Below are positions 27,701 to 42,700 of a stretch of DNA of 64,000 bases, piece after piece. The number at the start of each line of letters is the position of its first letter. Within the stretch, counting starts at the first letter, position 1. The stretch is from Branchiostoma belcheri. Taxonomy: Eukaryota; Chordata; Leptocardii; Amphioxiformes; Branchiostomatidae. The stretch covers positions 1,144,362-1,208,361 of the forward strand of contig NW_017803932.1 of assembly GCF_001625305.1 (NCBI RefSeq). The letters are read 5' to 3'. A program made the translations under genes and the position numbers. The notes beneath the pieces are model-generated. The model made no database searches. It was not told where the DNA came from and worked only from the letters and a program-made list of their open reading frames with translations.

Positions 27701-30700
27701 CCCATGGAATAATAGCAGGGAGAGGCAGGATCTGTGAACTGGGGAGAAAGGAAGGCATATCTTCCTAATGCAGGGTGCCTCCGTGATCAATTAATTATGA
27801 GCCTGTCCAATCCCATTTATTTGTGGGGCTGACAATGCGGTGACGTCATGTGGTCCTACATAAATACTGTCCAACACGGATGAATTATTGATCCTTTTTT
27901 CATCTAGGGATACATGTACGTGGGCTGGACATGCAATCAGGAAATATAAAATTAGGATCATATTTTCAACAGTTAACCTGCAACATTGAACAACCTCAAT
28001 CAAAATGTAACTATATGTAAATCCATGTGTAGTCTTTCCAATATATGAAGTAACTATGTAAATTTATGATGCATATAAAACTATCATTGTGCAAAGGATT
28101 GGAATATATTTTTTTGCAACTACGACAATTACAGTCATGCAATCATAAGTACACATACATTACACTCGAAGATTTTTACCAAAAATTAAATGAAAATCTT
28201 ACCAAAAACTTTATCCAAATTCAATGACCCTTAGTACTAGTATGGAACCCCTGTTCAATTCACCTCAAAATTGACTCAAATCCGCTGTATGATATCCAGT
28301 CCAGTTCCCCTGAGTCTTGTTGTGTAAGACTGATGACAGTCATATAGGGAGAGCAGCAGACACCACATGACTCACAGGTGCACTAATTACTGGGTCATCC
28401 CAACAAAGGTGTGCCATAACACCAGGACCAGGACACTCCTAAACTAGTAATAAACCCACTTTGCACATGGATTATGGTAACACATCTTTGATTTTAATTG
28501 TAGATTTAATTGTGATAAAAACCAAAATCTGTTCAAGGTACTAGTACTTGGGAGAACAATTTGAGATATGACACAATGCTGTTAATGTTAGAGCAACTTT
28601 AACGGCGGTATAATGGTCCATGATAGTATGTTGGTCAATATTGTAGTTATGGATCCTACTCTGGAAGCAGTCAATGTTACGCAAACTACACATTTCTCTT
28701 CTTTCCACTGTTAATGTAGCATATAGAACATGGAATGCAGCTGTTTTAATCTAGATGACACTTTAAATTTCATAACTCAGCTCTAAGACTGCCACATGCT
28801 CAAGGACTTCTCAAGAATGTCTTGAATACTTGTCCTGGATATCTGAAGTCTTAAGGTACCTGGCGGAATGATGAGAGTCGATATGAACAACCAAATTAAT
28901 AGCCAGGACCATATTGAATGACTTTTATCTTCAAAGACTTGGAAGGGACTTCAAAGTTGGTGATGTTAGCATTGTTACCTTTGTTATTCAAATGAGTGAT
29001 GATTCAATTAGCTTTCACGCAAATTCTCCCATGAATTCTATACCCCAATAGACTTCACCTCTCCAAGACTCCTAGTTCTTTGTGAGTAGGAATAGCTGTT
29101 AATGCACCTTTGTGGAACTCATCCTTTGAAAGCAATCTTTTGGTTGTGGTTCCCATCTGACACTTATTCCCCAAACATACCAAGAACACCGGGCAAATAC
29201 AAGAGATCTGACCTAGAATTATCCAAGTCTTCTTCCTTGACAAAACAACATTGTTGACTTATCTCAAAATATCCTCCTATAAATACAATCTAATTGCATT
29301 TTGCCAAGTTGAGGTGAGTTGGATAAAAGATCGATGGTAAGTAATGGGGCCAATTACTGCAGGCAACAAGGAGTCTGGAGAATTAATTACCTGGCAATCA
29401 AGTAAAGGATTTGGCCGTTAGTGCCTTCAGGCTCATCTAACACTTTAAAACTCAGGTGCTGCACTGGGAAAATACCTCTTATAGAGACACACAGATTTCT
29501 AGTTGACCTGGGAGGAAAGGATTTTAAGTTTCTGTTCAATTTTCATTGAAATATATAAAACCATCATGCAACACATATAGCCTAATACATGTATGCTCAA
29601 TGTGTGCAATAAGATATTACAGTGAGCCAGGATCCAATTTGTCCCTAAGTTTATGACATACAGGAGCCTGCCTGCCTACATGGAGTTGATGACAATATTT
29701 CAAATTGATAAATGCTAAGCTCATGACACATATTTTTAATAGCAATAGCGAGCTGAATGCAAGCAATGACATGAACGATTACATGTTATCAAGTGCACAA
29801 TGGCAGCCAGCTCATGATATATAATCCCCTATTGTAAGAAACAATCCATTTGCCAAAGTTGGGTCACAAAGAGGGTTACTGCTTAATGTACTGGGTACCA
29901 AATAACATGTGAAATGGAGCCTGTACTGTGCCAGTACAGCGGCATAAGACTGTACCTTAAGGACCAAATGACTTTTGTACAATAAAGATGTGTAGGTGTG
30001 TACATAGACTATGATAAAGTGAAATATAAGACAAGTGAACTATCAAAGGTTTCAAAGTCTAAAACTAAAAAAATATCATAATCTATGCCATTGCCTGTAT
30101 GCAACTGTACAATGATAACTTGTCTTACCTTGCTTCTTCCACTTTCTCTGCTTCCACCTTCTGGTAGCGTTCCCACTCCCACCTGAAGGGGAAATGGACC
30201 AGGTTAGACAGGAACCATCCCGTACCAGACAGAACATTGTACATAGAGGCTGACAGTCTCTTAGGGAGTAGCTGAAAGTCTGACAACCCCATGGCAACAT
30301 GTGACAGTGAGTGTCTCAGCTAAGATGTAACTTGGAACTGTAGCTATTTCAAAATCTTCTGTTGTCTAACAGTCAACTGTCTTATGCTGCTTGTTTTGTT
30401 TGTTTTGGGCCCAAACTGCAAATTAGTAAAAACGAACTGTCGTAAAAGAGGATAATTACTGACGCCTGTACAGATTCTAACTGTTTCCCTTTTAACTGTA
30501 GATCCACATTGCTATGCTTAATGGCATAATTGTCATTATTTCCCAAGTTGGTTAATTGGAGACAAAACAGTAGCAAGAGTATTTACCTAATTGGTGCATG
30601 TTCATGCTTAATGGACTGCCTTAGCATACAACATGTAGCATGTTTTGCAAACATTTTCAGATATTTATGTTAACCTTCTTCCTGCTAAGGGCAAGTCTGT

Positions 30701-33700
30701 AGCACATTATGCAGTGGGAAGGTTAAAAATCATTCAGTCTATCATTAGTAAGCACAATTACTTTAAAATGAACCCATTCAAATCCTTCAGCAAACTTTAT
30801 ACAATGCATACACAGGTATTTGTTCTACATATTAGCCGTTAGCTAAACATGTCTTGTGGCTGAATCTTCCTTTTCTCCTATTTTTTTACTTATCTAACAT
30901 GGCAGACAAGAACACTGGCCATATAAAATGAACCAGTAGCTAAGTTGGTAGACTGGTTTGTTTCTACCCCTTCCCTTGAGACATCAGCAGTTAATAATTG
31001 CAGAAAAGGGTAGGATCAGTATCATTACAAAGGAAGAGACTCCCAGGGGAGATGTAATGGAGTTAATTATAAGCAGGGGAAAGGAACAGAGCTATCCTCA
31101 CCTCTACAGAGTACACATTCATCATTCAGTAACTGACAGACAACATCCCTACTGTCATTTTCAAAGTCCATGAGAGTCCACTCTGTTGATGTTGGACCAT
31201 TAGAATTGGCAGCTTTTTAAATCCGGAATAATTAACTTGAGACTCTGGCTTTAATTTCCTTGTCTGGAATGTTTCTGGTTTGTGGACTTAAGGTAAATTG
31301 GCCAGCGTAATTTTTCAGTTACAATCAATTTCTGAAATTACAGAGTTACAAATGTACAATGTACTGTGTAGCAACATTATGTAGTGTCTACAATACAGCT
31401 GTATACTACCAGTGTCAGGTGTTGGTTTGCCTGTGAATGAGGCAATGGCTAACTAATCAAACTATCTATTACGGCTCAGGCATACTGCTCGGCCATCTGA
31501 AAATCAACTCCAAGTGCAAGTTATATGTTATGATGATGTAAACCCTTCAGAATCTGTAGTCCATTTGAGGATTACATCGTGCAGTAACGCACAAGTCATG
31601 TATACAGAAATAGAAACATGTTCTGTGGAACTAAGTAGAATATATCCTACTCTGACCATATACAAGGCCATTATTGGGATTCCTGATCCTTTTGCTAGCC
31701 TTACATGTAATATATAAAAGTCATACATGGGGCGAGTGCACATGTATCACTTCAATTATACAGAGATGTACATGTATGCAGGCTCTTGGACTCTGATGTT
31801 CCTTTTTCATCACCATCGCCCATATCTCTACAAAGACAGACGACACTGCTGAACTAATACCACGGCAGGAGAGTATACTCTAAAGCACATTAGCAATGAC
31901 TCACGCCACTTGAAAGCAGAAACCTCTGCTATAAACTACTCTCATTTAACCATGAAAGCTCCCTGTTATCTGAAGAGAATATTGGTTATTTCGTGCAAAG
32001 CTCTTTCTGATCCTTCCACACTAGTGCTGGCCTGCCCATTCCTCAGTATAGGAAAATCAGTAATGCTGTTTGCCGGTAGAATACTAAGCAGACAAGACGC
32101 ACATTCAGCAGGTTTCCAAGAGCCATTTAATGGTGCTCTCAAGTTGGCAACCACTTGTGACTTAAGCTGGATTCATGTGACTGTTGAATATCACCCTGTA
32201 GTTAAAACGTGCACTGAATACTGCACGGTGGTATGAATGCCAGGGATTAGTTCTCAATGACTGAACTCCATTATCGTTTGGAATATCTCCTTCAGCAGCA
32301 TTTGCATTAAGCTTGCAGAGCTCATATTTCCTACACGTAAAGAGAGAAAGTAAGAGTTGATAGAAGGATAACTTTCTAATTCTTCTTGATTTTAAAGGAT
32401 AGACACTGCTTTTCTGTAATTATGATTATGTATACTAGGATGACTACAAGAGTAGAAAACAAATATTATAATATATAAATTTTTGTAGATGTAGATGTAC
32501 TTACGAGAGGCTGAGGACACTCTTGGGAGAGATGGGTGAGGGGATGAGAGGAGGGGGAGAGTCTCCTTCTCCATCTGAGTTCAGGGACATGGTGCTACCC
32601 AGGCCGACTCCATTCATCTGGTGGAAACAAAGTCAATGATTCCAATAAACACATCATAATTTGCATTTTTCATGTTCAATTCATTGAGGGCATTTCAATA
32701 ACATGTTGGTTAATGTTAATTGATAATGGTTCTGAGCCATTTACAATGTAATGTCATGCTTATAATATTAAGTACTCAAAAGCTACTACTAGTACACCTG
32801 TTACCAGACAGCAGTGCCCCCTAGTGGACAATGTAAATACTACAGCTGCACTGTGACAGTCATTCAAATTGATATCAATGGTGCCTTAATTTGTCAGTCA
32901 AAACTCAAAAATAGTATTTTCTTCTGTGAAAAATATGGAGAAGTTACAACATCATATACACACGAAAATGCAATGTGATTTTAGGATAAAAGAACAAAAC
33001 TTTGGACAAAAAAGCCTTGTATCTTCCTTGTTATCTAAATGCCTACAGTCTGCATCTAAGTTGAACATTGGGATCTAATTTTTGTATTACAAATACAGCT
33101 AAGGTTGTAACAAAGGCATCATAAATCTCCTATGTTGATTGATACAAGATGTATAGAGTACTCACACTTCCTGTACTCCTCTCCCTTCTGAGGCGAGCAG
33201 CTTCAAACGGGTTGTTGAACCTGAACATGTGCATTTTGCCCAGCAGAATCACTGCACCTGTAAGGGGAACACTGCATGTCAGTCCACTTCATAATCAAGA
33301 GGGAAGTCTGTGCTGTACTTTTGAGCCTGTTCACTAGGTGGCGCCACTAAGCTGATCAACAATGGCCTCTCAACCCAGCACTGGTGCTGCCTTTTATCTT
33401 GTAAGGAGGTTCATACTCATTGGGTGGCTGGACACTGACTAATTTGTTATTGGACAATCTCATCAAAGAGAGACCTTCATTCAAGCGGGAGGATTTTGTT
33501 ACTATACAAGCAGGTTAGATGGATAGGTCACCTAGCCACTACCAGTAGATCAAAATATCCCCATTTGACATAAATAGGCCAAACAGTTGTAACTGGTCAA
33601 AGACAGGGAACAAAAGGGTTTTTTCCTCTTCATAATGGTGCAGTGTGTCACAGTGTGCCCAGTTGAGGGAGGTCCTTTCAGAGAGAAAATGGCATGACTA

Positions 33701-36700
33701 AATGATTTTCCAAACAGCTTGTACCCCAAGTTGTAGTGGAAATCCCAGTGGGACATCCAAGTTCAAACAGTCAATAGTAGATTTGTCTTTACCCAGGACT
33801 GAAATTGTATGACCAGAATATAATCTCTGAGTCAGCAAACACTGACCTTTGACAGGGAGCATTTAGAATTTTTGTTGCAAACAGAAATCTTAGACCAACA
33901 ACGAATATCATAAGATTATGTACCACATAAAAATATAAAGTTTCACCTCAGTCTTCAAGGAGGTCTTTTAAGTTCTACCACTAGAATACATGGTGTCTTA
34001 AACAATCCAAGGGACAAATTACTGTTTTTGAGTTGTAGTTACATGATCAAGCATAAATTTTTTCTTGTGTGGAAACATTTGCTGTCTTAGCGAGGCTTTC
34101 ACATTGCAATCATTCTATCCTGCCTATAGTGACCACTCAAGGGACTTGAAGAATATGGTCACAGTAGACAGGTGGCCATTGCAGATAGAAATGCCTGCGT
34201 CAATGGGAAAGTATGTAACCTAAGGGTCTACCAAAAAGTGGCCACAGTGGCCAGGTGGTCCTTATGCACAAGTAACCACTATAGTATATAAGCTGTGACT
34301 GCCTGTGTGTGTACTATTTTTGGTGATAGCCTGAATGTACTTTCCCAAGAACACCTGAATACAAAACAACATTAACATTAAATCCCCAAGAAATTAGTTT
34401 TACAGTACACAACTATTACACCATCTGCTGTGAGTTGGCTGTACTGTAACCTGCTTTCAATCCAAAAGGTCAGAGCTTTTGACAAGTTAATTTTGGAAAG
34501 TGAGATTTAACAGGTAAGACACACCTCATCTTGCACCTGTGGAGGCCACATGTTGTACCGTCAAAGGACTACTTTGTTTCCCTGCACTTTATTGCACTTG
34601 TCATAAATACTACTGACATGTACTGATAACTTGATTAGTCCCTTCACTTACTCAGTCATATTTTGACAAAGCTGAACCTTTTGTAACCTACCATCAACTG
34701 TGAGAAAGAATTTCAGCCACTCCCTTTTTCTGCTACAAGGTAGGAATTACAGAGCCATAAACTGCCTTTTTCACACCATTGAAGATACAAAATTAACAGA
34801 CTGCAAGATTTTTCTAGTTCGAATTTCTTAAAGAAAGGCAAACAAGAGACCCTAAAGTATTGATTTTCTACTTGAAATTCATAGTCACATTTCCACTAGA
34901 CAATAGACTGAGACGTACTATAATGAAGGTGAAACATTAGTTCTGTCCCTTAAGGGCATGTCGACAAATTTGTAGGACAAGGACTGTTCTGATGAATCTC
35001 TTATAGGTTTTTCTACAAGTGTTTCACCCACCTTGCTTCAGCCTGATAGGAGTGGTGATGTCCATGCCGTTGACTGCACAGACAGCATTGTTTACAGGAT
35101 GGAGGAAAACTGTGTTGTTCTCATTCCTGATCACACAGTGCTCCTTCTCCATGAACGGGCCATCTAGGACTTTAGCAAACAAAAAATGAATACATTTAAG
35201 TTTGCATTCCATGTTCCTACCTTTCATCAAACTTTATTTTCAGAAATATCTATCTTAAGCAGAACAGAGTTTAAAAAGGTTTCAATGAAAATAGTCAGGA
35301 ACAAATGCCTTACCAATGTCTGGTTCATCTTCATTTTCTTCTGTCCCGATGATAGTTTTTCCATCCTAGAAAAAGAAAAGGTAAAATATTGAACATAAAG
35401 TTACCTTTATTTTGGAGCTTGCAAGCTTGATAGCAACTGACGTGGAAAAATTTGAGATTGCACAAAAAATGATGTTGTCTATTTCAGTTACAGGTACTGG
35501 AAAAGTCTCTTTGGTACAAATTAACATTTTGTTAATTGGAGAGGACAAACTGGTGTTTTCTTGTATGAATTAATAATTTGAGTGCTTGTAGTGCTCATAA
35601 TTATACTTTAATTGCTAGTATGAAGATTGGCTAGTAGCAGCATGCAGAAAAAGATCAAGATTGTATATAGAGCGTGCAATTTTTTTTAGATGCCTCTCCC
35701 TGCACCTCACCTTCAAGCGGTAAATGACAATGCCTGTACTGAGCAGAGTGTCAGCCATGCCGATAAGATGAGGAAGCTCAGAGTCTACTATCACAGCCGC
35801 AGGGGAGCGGCAGGGTCGGCGCAAGCCTAGTCTACTGTCCTAAAGAGTTAGCAAGCAGAGGAAAACAAGGCAGGCAGTGTGTCAGAGGCAGGCAAGCAGG
35901 AGTTAGTCACAAGCAGCAACATACACATTTTGCATCAGTTTTCACAGATAGACAATTGTGGATACCATTATAGTCTTCAGGTGTACATTTGTACCCAGCA
36001 TCAGTCATAAATTTGAAGGAAAGTGGAGATGTATTTTTCCTTTTCCTTTTTGTTCAATACGGTTTTGCTTGAATTGTCTTTTGGTGTCTTTTTACACTTC
36101 CAAGTAGAAGACAGAAAATCATCTCAAGTAAAGGCAAAAGACTTGTACAAATTGCACTCAGCAGGAATCTGGGAGTGGAGTCCAGACAATGGTCCGAGGT
36201 GTGAAAACCCATGCAGACATTAGCGGAGTGAGTTAAGCTAACGCTGGCTGCAGGGGTCGGCTGGGCGCACCTTCAGGTGATAGATAACGATGCCTGTGGA
36301 CAGCATGTCATCATCCATGCCTATCAGGTGAGGTAGTTGTGACTCCACGATCACACCTACACTGCTGGGTCTGCGGATGCCCAACCGTGTCTCCTGGTAG
36401 AGTGAGCAAAAAGTTCACATTTGTTAATCCTGGGTAATTTCATCTGAAACCTTTGGAGGTGGTCAGATGATTGTTTTTCAACCGCCTTTCTGAAGAAATT
36501 TCTTTGTACACTTCCTTCCACAGTAAGACATTAAGACTTCTGAAACCTATCCTTCCTTCAACTGTCCAAATGCAACAGCCTCAACACAATGCAGAGATGA
36601 CCTGTCAAACACATAGTTTAGTTGTAAAAGTGAACCTTCTGGCATAAATATGTCAAATTTCAAATACAATAATGTGTATAATAATTAACATATTAACATT

Positions 36701-39700
36701 AATAATTGATAGTCATCCAAAAAGTAACCACACATTTAATAATCTAGCTGTGTGGATTATATAATGCAGATAATAACATCAAAGAAAATTTTATACATTG
36801 CAATTTTATCTCTACTTAGCAAAGAAATCTCATTCATGCCAAGAAGTGTGAAGTCTGTCAATCTGTAAGTTACTTCTTCATACATTTCAATAATACTCTA
36901 CAATATCATGCTACAGTAAGTCGCAATATAACAGTTGCTTTTCCTGCTTTTCTCAACAGCATACACTTACCACTGCTTAGCAACCTACAGCTTATCAGTC
37001 CTGAACTAAGCTGTTATCTGTAGCACCTCAAACCCTATGAGCACCCAGTAATTACTAAATCCAGGGGGACCTTCACCCACTTGAAAGTGATTAGGAGAAA
37101 CAGTAGGAAATGCTGAAGATGCATTATCCCTCTTATTGGTGATTTTGAGCTAAGCAGTTCCTGTATTGGTGCAGTGATACATGTACATGTACAGGGACCA
37201 TGTTATTAAATGTGTACATTTGCACAGATAAGGTTAGGGGGACTATGGTCCTTCCATCTGTTTTCAATTGCATAGAAACCTTTCATATCTTGATGCTTAG
37301 TAAAGGTCTATAGGAAGAAACAGGTGTACAGAACAGATGGTGACAAATAGTCTTGAAAAAAGTGGTAGGACTGAGAAGTAAAAATAGTTCTGTACTTAGC
37401 TTCTACTGTTTGTCAATTAAATGTTAGAACCATGACAGTTTCATTATGTAATCATAATAACTTGAGCCTCTTTAGGACCACTTGGTTTTCAGGCTATGAC
37501 ACCTGGTTGCAAGCCCAACTTTTTTGACAGCCTTGGCCCAATTGTTCCCGATGTTGGGAAACGAGAACTATTAAGCAGATAGGGACAATAATACTTGGTT
37601 ACAAAGGGAGTGGAGAGTACACCTGTCAGTATTTACTTGAGCTGTTGGCATGTCTGATTATCTTCTTTGAGATCTTGTCACTGTGGTAGTCACAATACTG
37701 AGAAGTGCACAGTGTGCCGGAAAAAGCAAATGAAAAAGTTCCAGGTGCAGTATTGGAATTTGACAGACTTACATATGATGAAGTAACAGATTGATATGTG
37801 TTAATTTACTGCGATATTTTAACGCCAAAAAGTCAGTGCACCATTTGAATCCATGCAAATCTGTTTTAATTATCTTTTCAAAAATCTAAATAGGATGTTT
37901 TTCAAACCGAGAAAACTTTGCAACAGGAAGCCTTTGCTTTGGACATCAGATGTTAATATCATCACTTCTGGATAGGATATCCCAGAGACATGTATTGATT
38001 TTGAGTTATCTAATTAGAAGACACTGATTGAAGCTCTTCTCTGCTGTCCAAACTGAGCAGGTCACAGTGAGGTCACCAGGAGAAGGAGAAGGAGAAAGAG
38101 AGCTAACACAGGACCCATCACAAACAGAACGTGTTTGCACCACTTCCACTTCTCCTCCTCAGGACCTGGAAAACATGTCAACAAGGCACACCTTGCAGGG
38201 CGGGATGAAAGGTCGCTGTGGTAACCAGGCACAGGAATGCATGACTGCTTGCACAAGAGATGGTCCTTTAGACCAGACAAAACACCTTTCACTCCGGCGG
38301 TGACGGGGGGTCCAAACTTGGGCAGATTTGGAAAGCTGCAAATCCTTAAATCCGTTATAAGACCCGAAATGATAAAGAAACAATTTGTTTGTGCATGAGA
38401 GATTAGACTGCTCTTTCTTAACTGTTTGGAATGGGCTATTCATTAGCATACTATAAATAGTAGAATAAGAAAACATTTTAGGGAAGATGCTGTATAAGTT
38501 CTTGGGGATAGCGTTGTTTGCTGGTCAGAAAGGCCGGTCGGTGGACAACCTCTCAAGTAGTTTCAAAGGTTTAATTTAAGCCCTGAACATATGTGACCAC
38601 TGCTGTTTGGATCTGGTTTTATATAATGACTGACCACAATAGCAAGACAGCTATATTGTGGGAAAAATAGTAATTGGTTATTCCCTACATTAAGTTGCTG
38701 TTATTTTTTGTCTGGGAATCTTTCAATCTTGGAAAACATCTGCTAACATCAAAGCAGGATGTACATGTACATAATCATGACCATTGAATTTGAACAATCA
38801 CAAAATTGGATCATCTTTGTCAGAGAAGAAATCGTTTCCGGTTAAAAATACTAAACCATCAATGGGAAACACCTGTTACAGATTTCTAGATGGTCTTATC
38901 GATGAAGTTTTTATGTAATGGCCAGGGGTAAAAATTGGTCACTCTCTTCCCGATCAACATTCAAGGGCTCTTACCCTTTCTTCACTGGTTATTTCAAGCC
39001 AACAGTATAAACACTGTGATTTCTTTTTGTATGGTACTTCACTGTAATCACAACAAAGCAGCAATCATAGAAAAAGGTGAAGATATTTCATAATTAACTT
39101 ATTAGAAGGATTCAATTTTTTCCTGACTTGGTGAAAAAAGTACAATCACTTTTGCACGACAGCAGTGAAATTTGTCAAGAAAAGTGGAAAACTCTCCAGG
39201 TTCTCCATGCACACGTGATCAGGGTGTCCTGTCCTTGGGAACACTACACCACTAGTCACTTAACCTCTTCTGGCTTGACCTGGCCAGTCTTTTCACAGCA
39301 GATACAACACCGTCACCTGGTGTCCAAACAGCTCTGGATAAGGGAGACCGCTCACTTCCATGTCTTTGTATTTGGTAAACAGACATCCTGACAGTTGGTC
39401 TGTCGGGCCGTTTGTTTGGTGTGGAAAAATTAAGCAAAACATATCAGCTACCAGGCGTGTCAGCATTGTGACTGGCAGACATCACATGAGTACTTGAAAA
39501 TAGAGAATGGATCAAAGCCAAGGCAAACCAGCTGCCAACTGACATAATGGCCTGTTGCTTCAATGCTTCCATTCATTTTCTAAATAAAAAACAGGTGTAG
39601 AAACCTCTTTTTTCTGGGTTGCAAGGAAACATAGAAATTGTTGTTAGCAAATGAATGACATCAGTACTAGAAAAAAATATTTGTGTTGGAACAATTGAGA

Positions 39701-42700
39701 CAGTAAACTGATCACTTAGCCTATTTTGAAACATCCTTTGTGTCTTTTGACAAGCAACAGTCATGCAGGTACATGGCACAACGTTTTAGTTTGGTTAAAA
39801 TTTGTTTGCTTACTTTCATGTCACTCTACTGACCCTTGACATTACAGACAAGACTTGAGTGTTAAGAAGATATGAAGATTTATTGCCACTGCCTAAAGGA
39901 GAAAACACCATAAAATCTGTGGTAGACTACATCTACCATCAACCATAACATTAAAATTCTTACAAATACTCTTCCACCTGAGTAGACTGTCTACCTGAGA
40001 GGGGGGTCACTGACCTGATATAGGGAAGATTAATGATTAAGTTGCCTACCTAACAGACAAGAATCCCCCTGTAACCAGGGTACCATTATGTACAGTAGAG
40101 ACATACTGTGTTACCTGTATTATCGTCTGGGTCTCATCCCACTTGTCTGACCAGTCTCTTGTCAGCTGCTCTACCTGTGGGTGGAACAACAGGGTTGTTA
40201 AAGATGAAATGTGACATATCCTAACATGCCAAGACTCCCTTTGAGTTAAATAATAATCAAGCCAAAATCAAGGAACCTTTATTCATAACTCTAAGAGCAA
40301 ACATACAGACTACTAAGTTTTGTAATTGCACTATGTGTTACATGTAACATATTCAAACAACAGTCACTGTTATTTTGTAGTGTCTAAGACTATCATACAG
40401 CCTGGACTGGCGATTATGACTTTCAGAAAAATGTACCTTTTCTTCATTTCTCATTAGCATCTCTGTAATGACCTGGTTCCTGTCCTCATTCAGAGACATG
40501 GTAGAGCTCCTCTGTAACAGGGAAAACATGCCAGTTACAAATCAGAGAGATCTGAGGACTCAACAGAGCAGACACAATATTAACCAATGGTATTTTTCTA
40601 AAAGAAATAACAATATCTTAAAGTTTATAAGACTTGGATGGCTGTAGTAGTAGATATGTATTAGTGGGGTCACCTTGAGGTTTGGCATTCAACAGTTATA
40701 AAGATGTATCAATAACAGTTACTGCTACATGTATTAGCTATTTATTTCATTCACAGCAACATGAAAAAATGAAATGGCTTCATGCTTTTCACTGCATACC
40801 GATGATGGGTCCCAGAGCAGAACTGGTTAGTTGGGGTACATGCTTGAATACAAAACAAGTACAACATGTATGTCACTCTGCATGGAGACATGTATTTGTC
40901 ATGCTTCTCTAGGGAAAAATGCAGGTCCACATAGAAGTACCTTGTTGTACGAGTTGTGTCCATTCATAAGGTATAACCTTGCCTTTTTACACAAGGGGAG
41001 GAGAGAGAAATAAAAAAACCAAAGGTGAGGAAAACTGAGAGGAACATCAAATAATGTGACTTATCATTCAAAAAAATCCCTGACAGACACAGTCAGAAGT
41101 ATACAGGTAAACCAAGTAGATATACAAAGACGAATTCATCCAAAATATTAGGGAAAAGCAACCAAAATCTATTTGAAACACAATTGATGAGAGTACTCAA
41201 AGAAATTCAGGGTCAATGAAAAGAAAATAAGACAGAATTTTCAGTATAGTACTCGACAAGCTCTGTGCATCAGAGAAAGCAGTAAAAATACTTGCAACAT
41301 GAACAATTCTTCCCATTATAAAGAAGTACCTACCATGTCGTGGTTCTGCAGCAGTTTCTTTAATCTCCCGATTTCTGCCCTGAGTTCCCTGATCAGTCGC
41401 ACATTTGGATCCTGGGAAAAAGGAAGGCAATATGTTTGTAAAGGATTATTAGGCCTACTTTTTAAAAGAAGTCACAACTCTACATCCTACAAATCACACA
41501 CACAGCTATCAGATGCTATTTTCCCTGTTGTATAGCTACATGTACATAGCCTAAATGGCTCCCTCCCTATGGTACTATTCCGTTTAAGTGTATCAACTGA
41601 GGATATGTTTCAAAGTCCTTTGGCATTTCTGTTCTGCTTGTAAGCAAATTGGTGTCTTGTGGTGCTCAAACATGATTAGGCTCTTGTCTGACTGTTTTAC
41701 TGTCTCTATCCCCATAGAAGGGCTCAGACTACAGGAAAGTATGTGACTAGCGTGCATGTATATCAATCACACCAACTTATAAATCCCCACAGCTTATAAA
41801 TGGAATGTAAGATATACACATGTACATCACTGGGGGACAGTATGGGTGCATTTCTACTGCTGTATTCAGAAATGAGCTTCATCAGGTAGAAGGTGAATAT
41901 TTTGTAATGTCAGAATGTTGACATATTTCTTCTAACTTCATGAGTGTCATAATGTTGATGTCATAATACTATATACATGTACATGTACATGTACATATAC
42001 CTCAATATGCAAAATAAGGCTTGTCCCAGGAACTAAAAAATAGAGGAAGAAGAAACTTAATACATTTATTATTATTATACCTCATTGATCTTGGGTCTGT
42101 TGACGATCCTCTTGGCTCTCCTGGCATATCTTAAGGTATTGATGGTTTCACTGTAACAGATGCTGGCAGGGGAGATGGCTGTGGGGCAAGAGTACAGTTC
42201 AACGTTCAAATAAATCACAAGTCAGAATGTCTCTTCTATCTAGGACAGGTGGTTGGCAACCAGTCATATAAATGAAATCATCCCAATGGTATTCGCCAAT
42301 TTTCGCAAAGAGGTCATTTATGAAATATGCATTGTTGATAAAGATTACAAGTGTTCATTTTCACTGAGAGCTGTTAGGAAAAGAGATGTATGTGTCAAGT
42401 CAAACATGCATGTAATATTCAGGATCATAAACTTCCAGAAGATATACATGCAATACTACAGACCTGCTATCATGATTGTCTTTGCGTTTCCACCTAGGCT
42501 GTCCTTGAGGAGCCACGTCAGTACAGAGTCCCTGTAGGGGATAAAAGCCATCTTCTTCCCAGCCTTGCCCAGGGAGGAGCCCAGGTCATCCCCGATGCTG
42601 CCAAAACTCTCCGTACTGGCAGACAGGAGGGAGTTCTCAGCTGGAAATACACAAATACATCAGTCATTACAGGATATAACAGTTTGTTTGGAAGTAACAT

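Noticed and set aside
34157-34263. Minisatellite built on GGYCACAGTRGMCAGGTGG
   Set aside because: Only two diverged units 60 bp apart were found, too few to call an array.
38062-38292. Short minus-strand open frame with a leucine-rich membrane-like end
   Set aside because: Lies inside a 3.7-kb intron, fits no splice phase, and the hydrophobic run comes from a short simple-sequence stretch.
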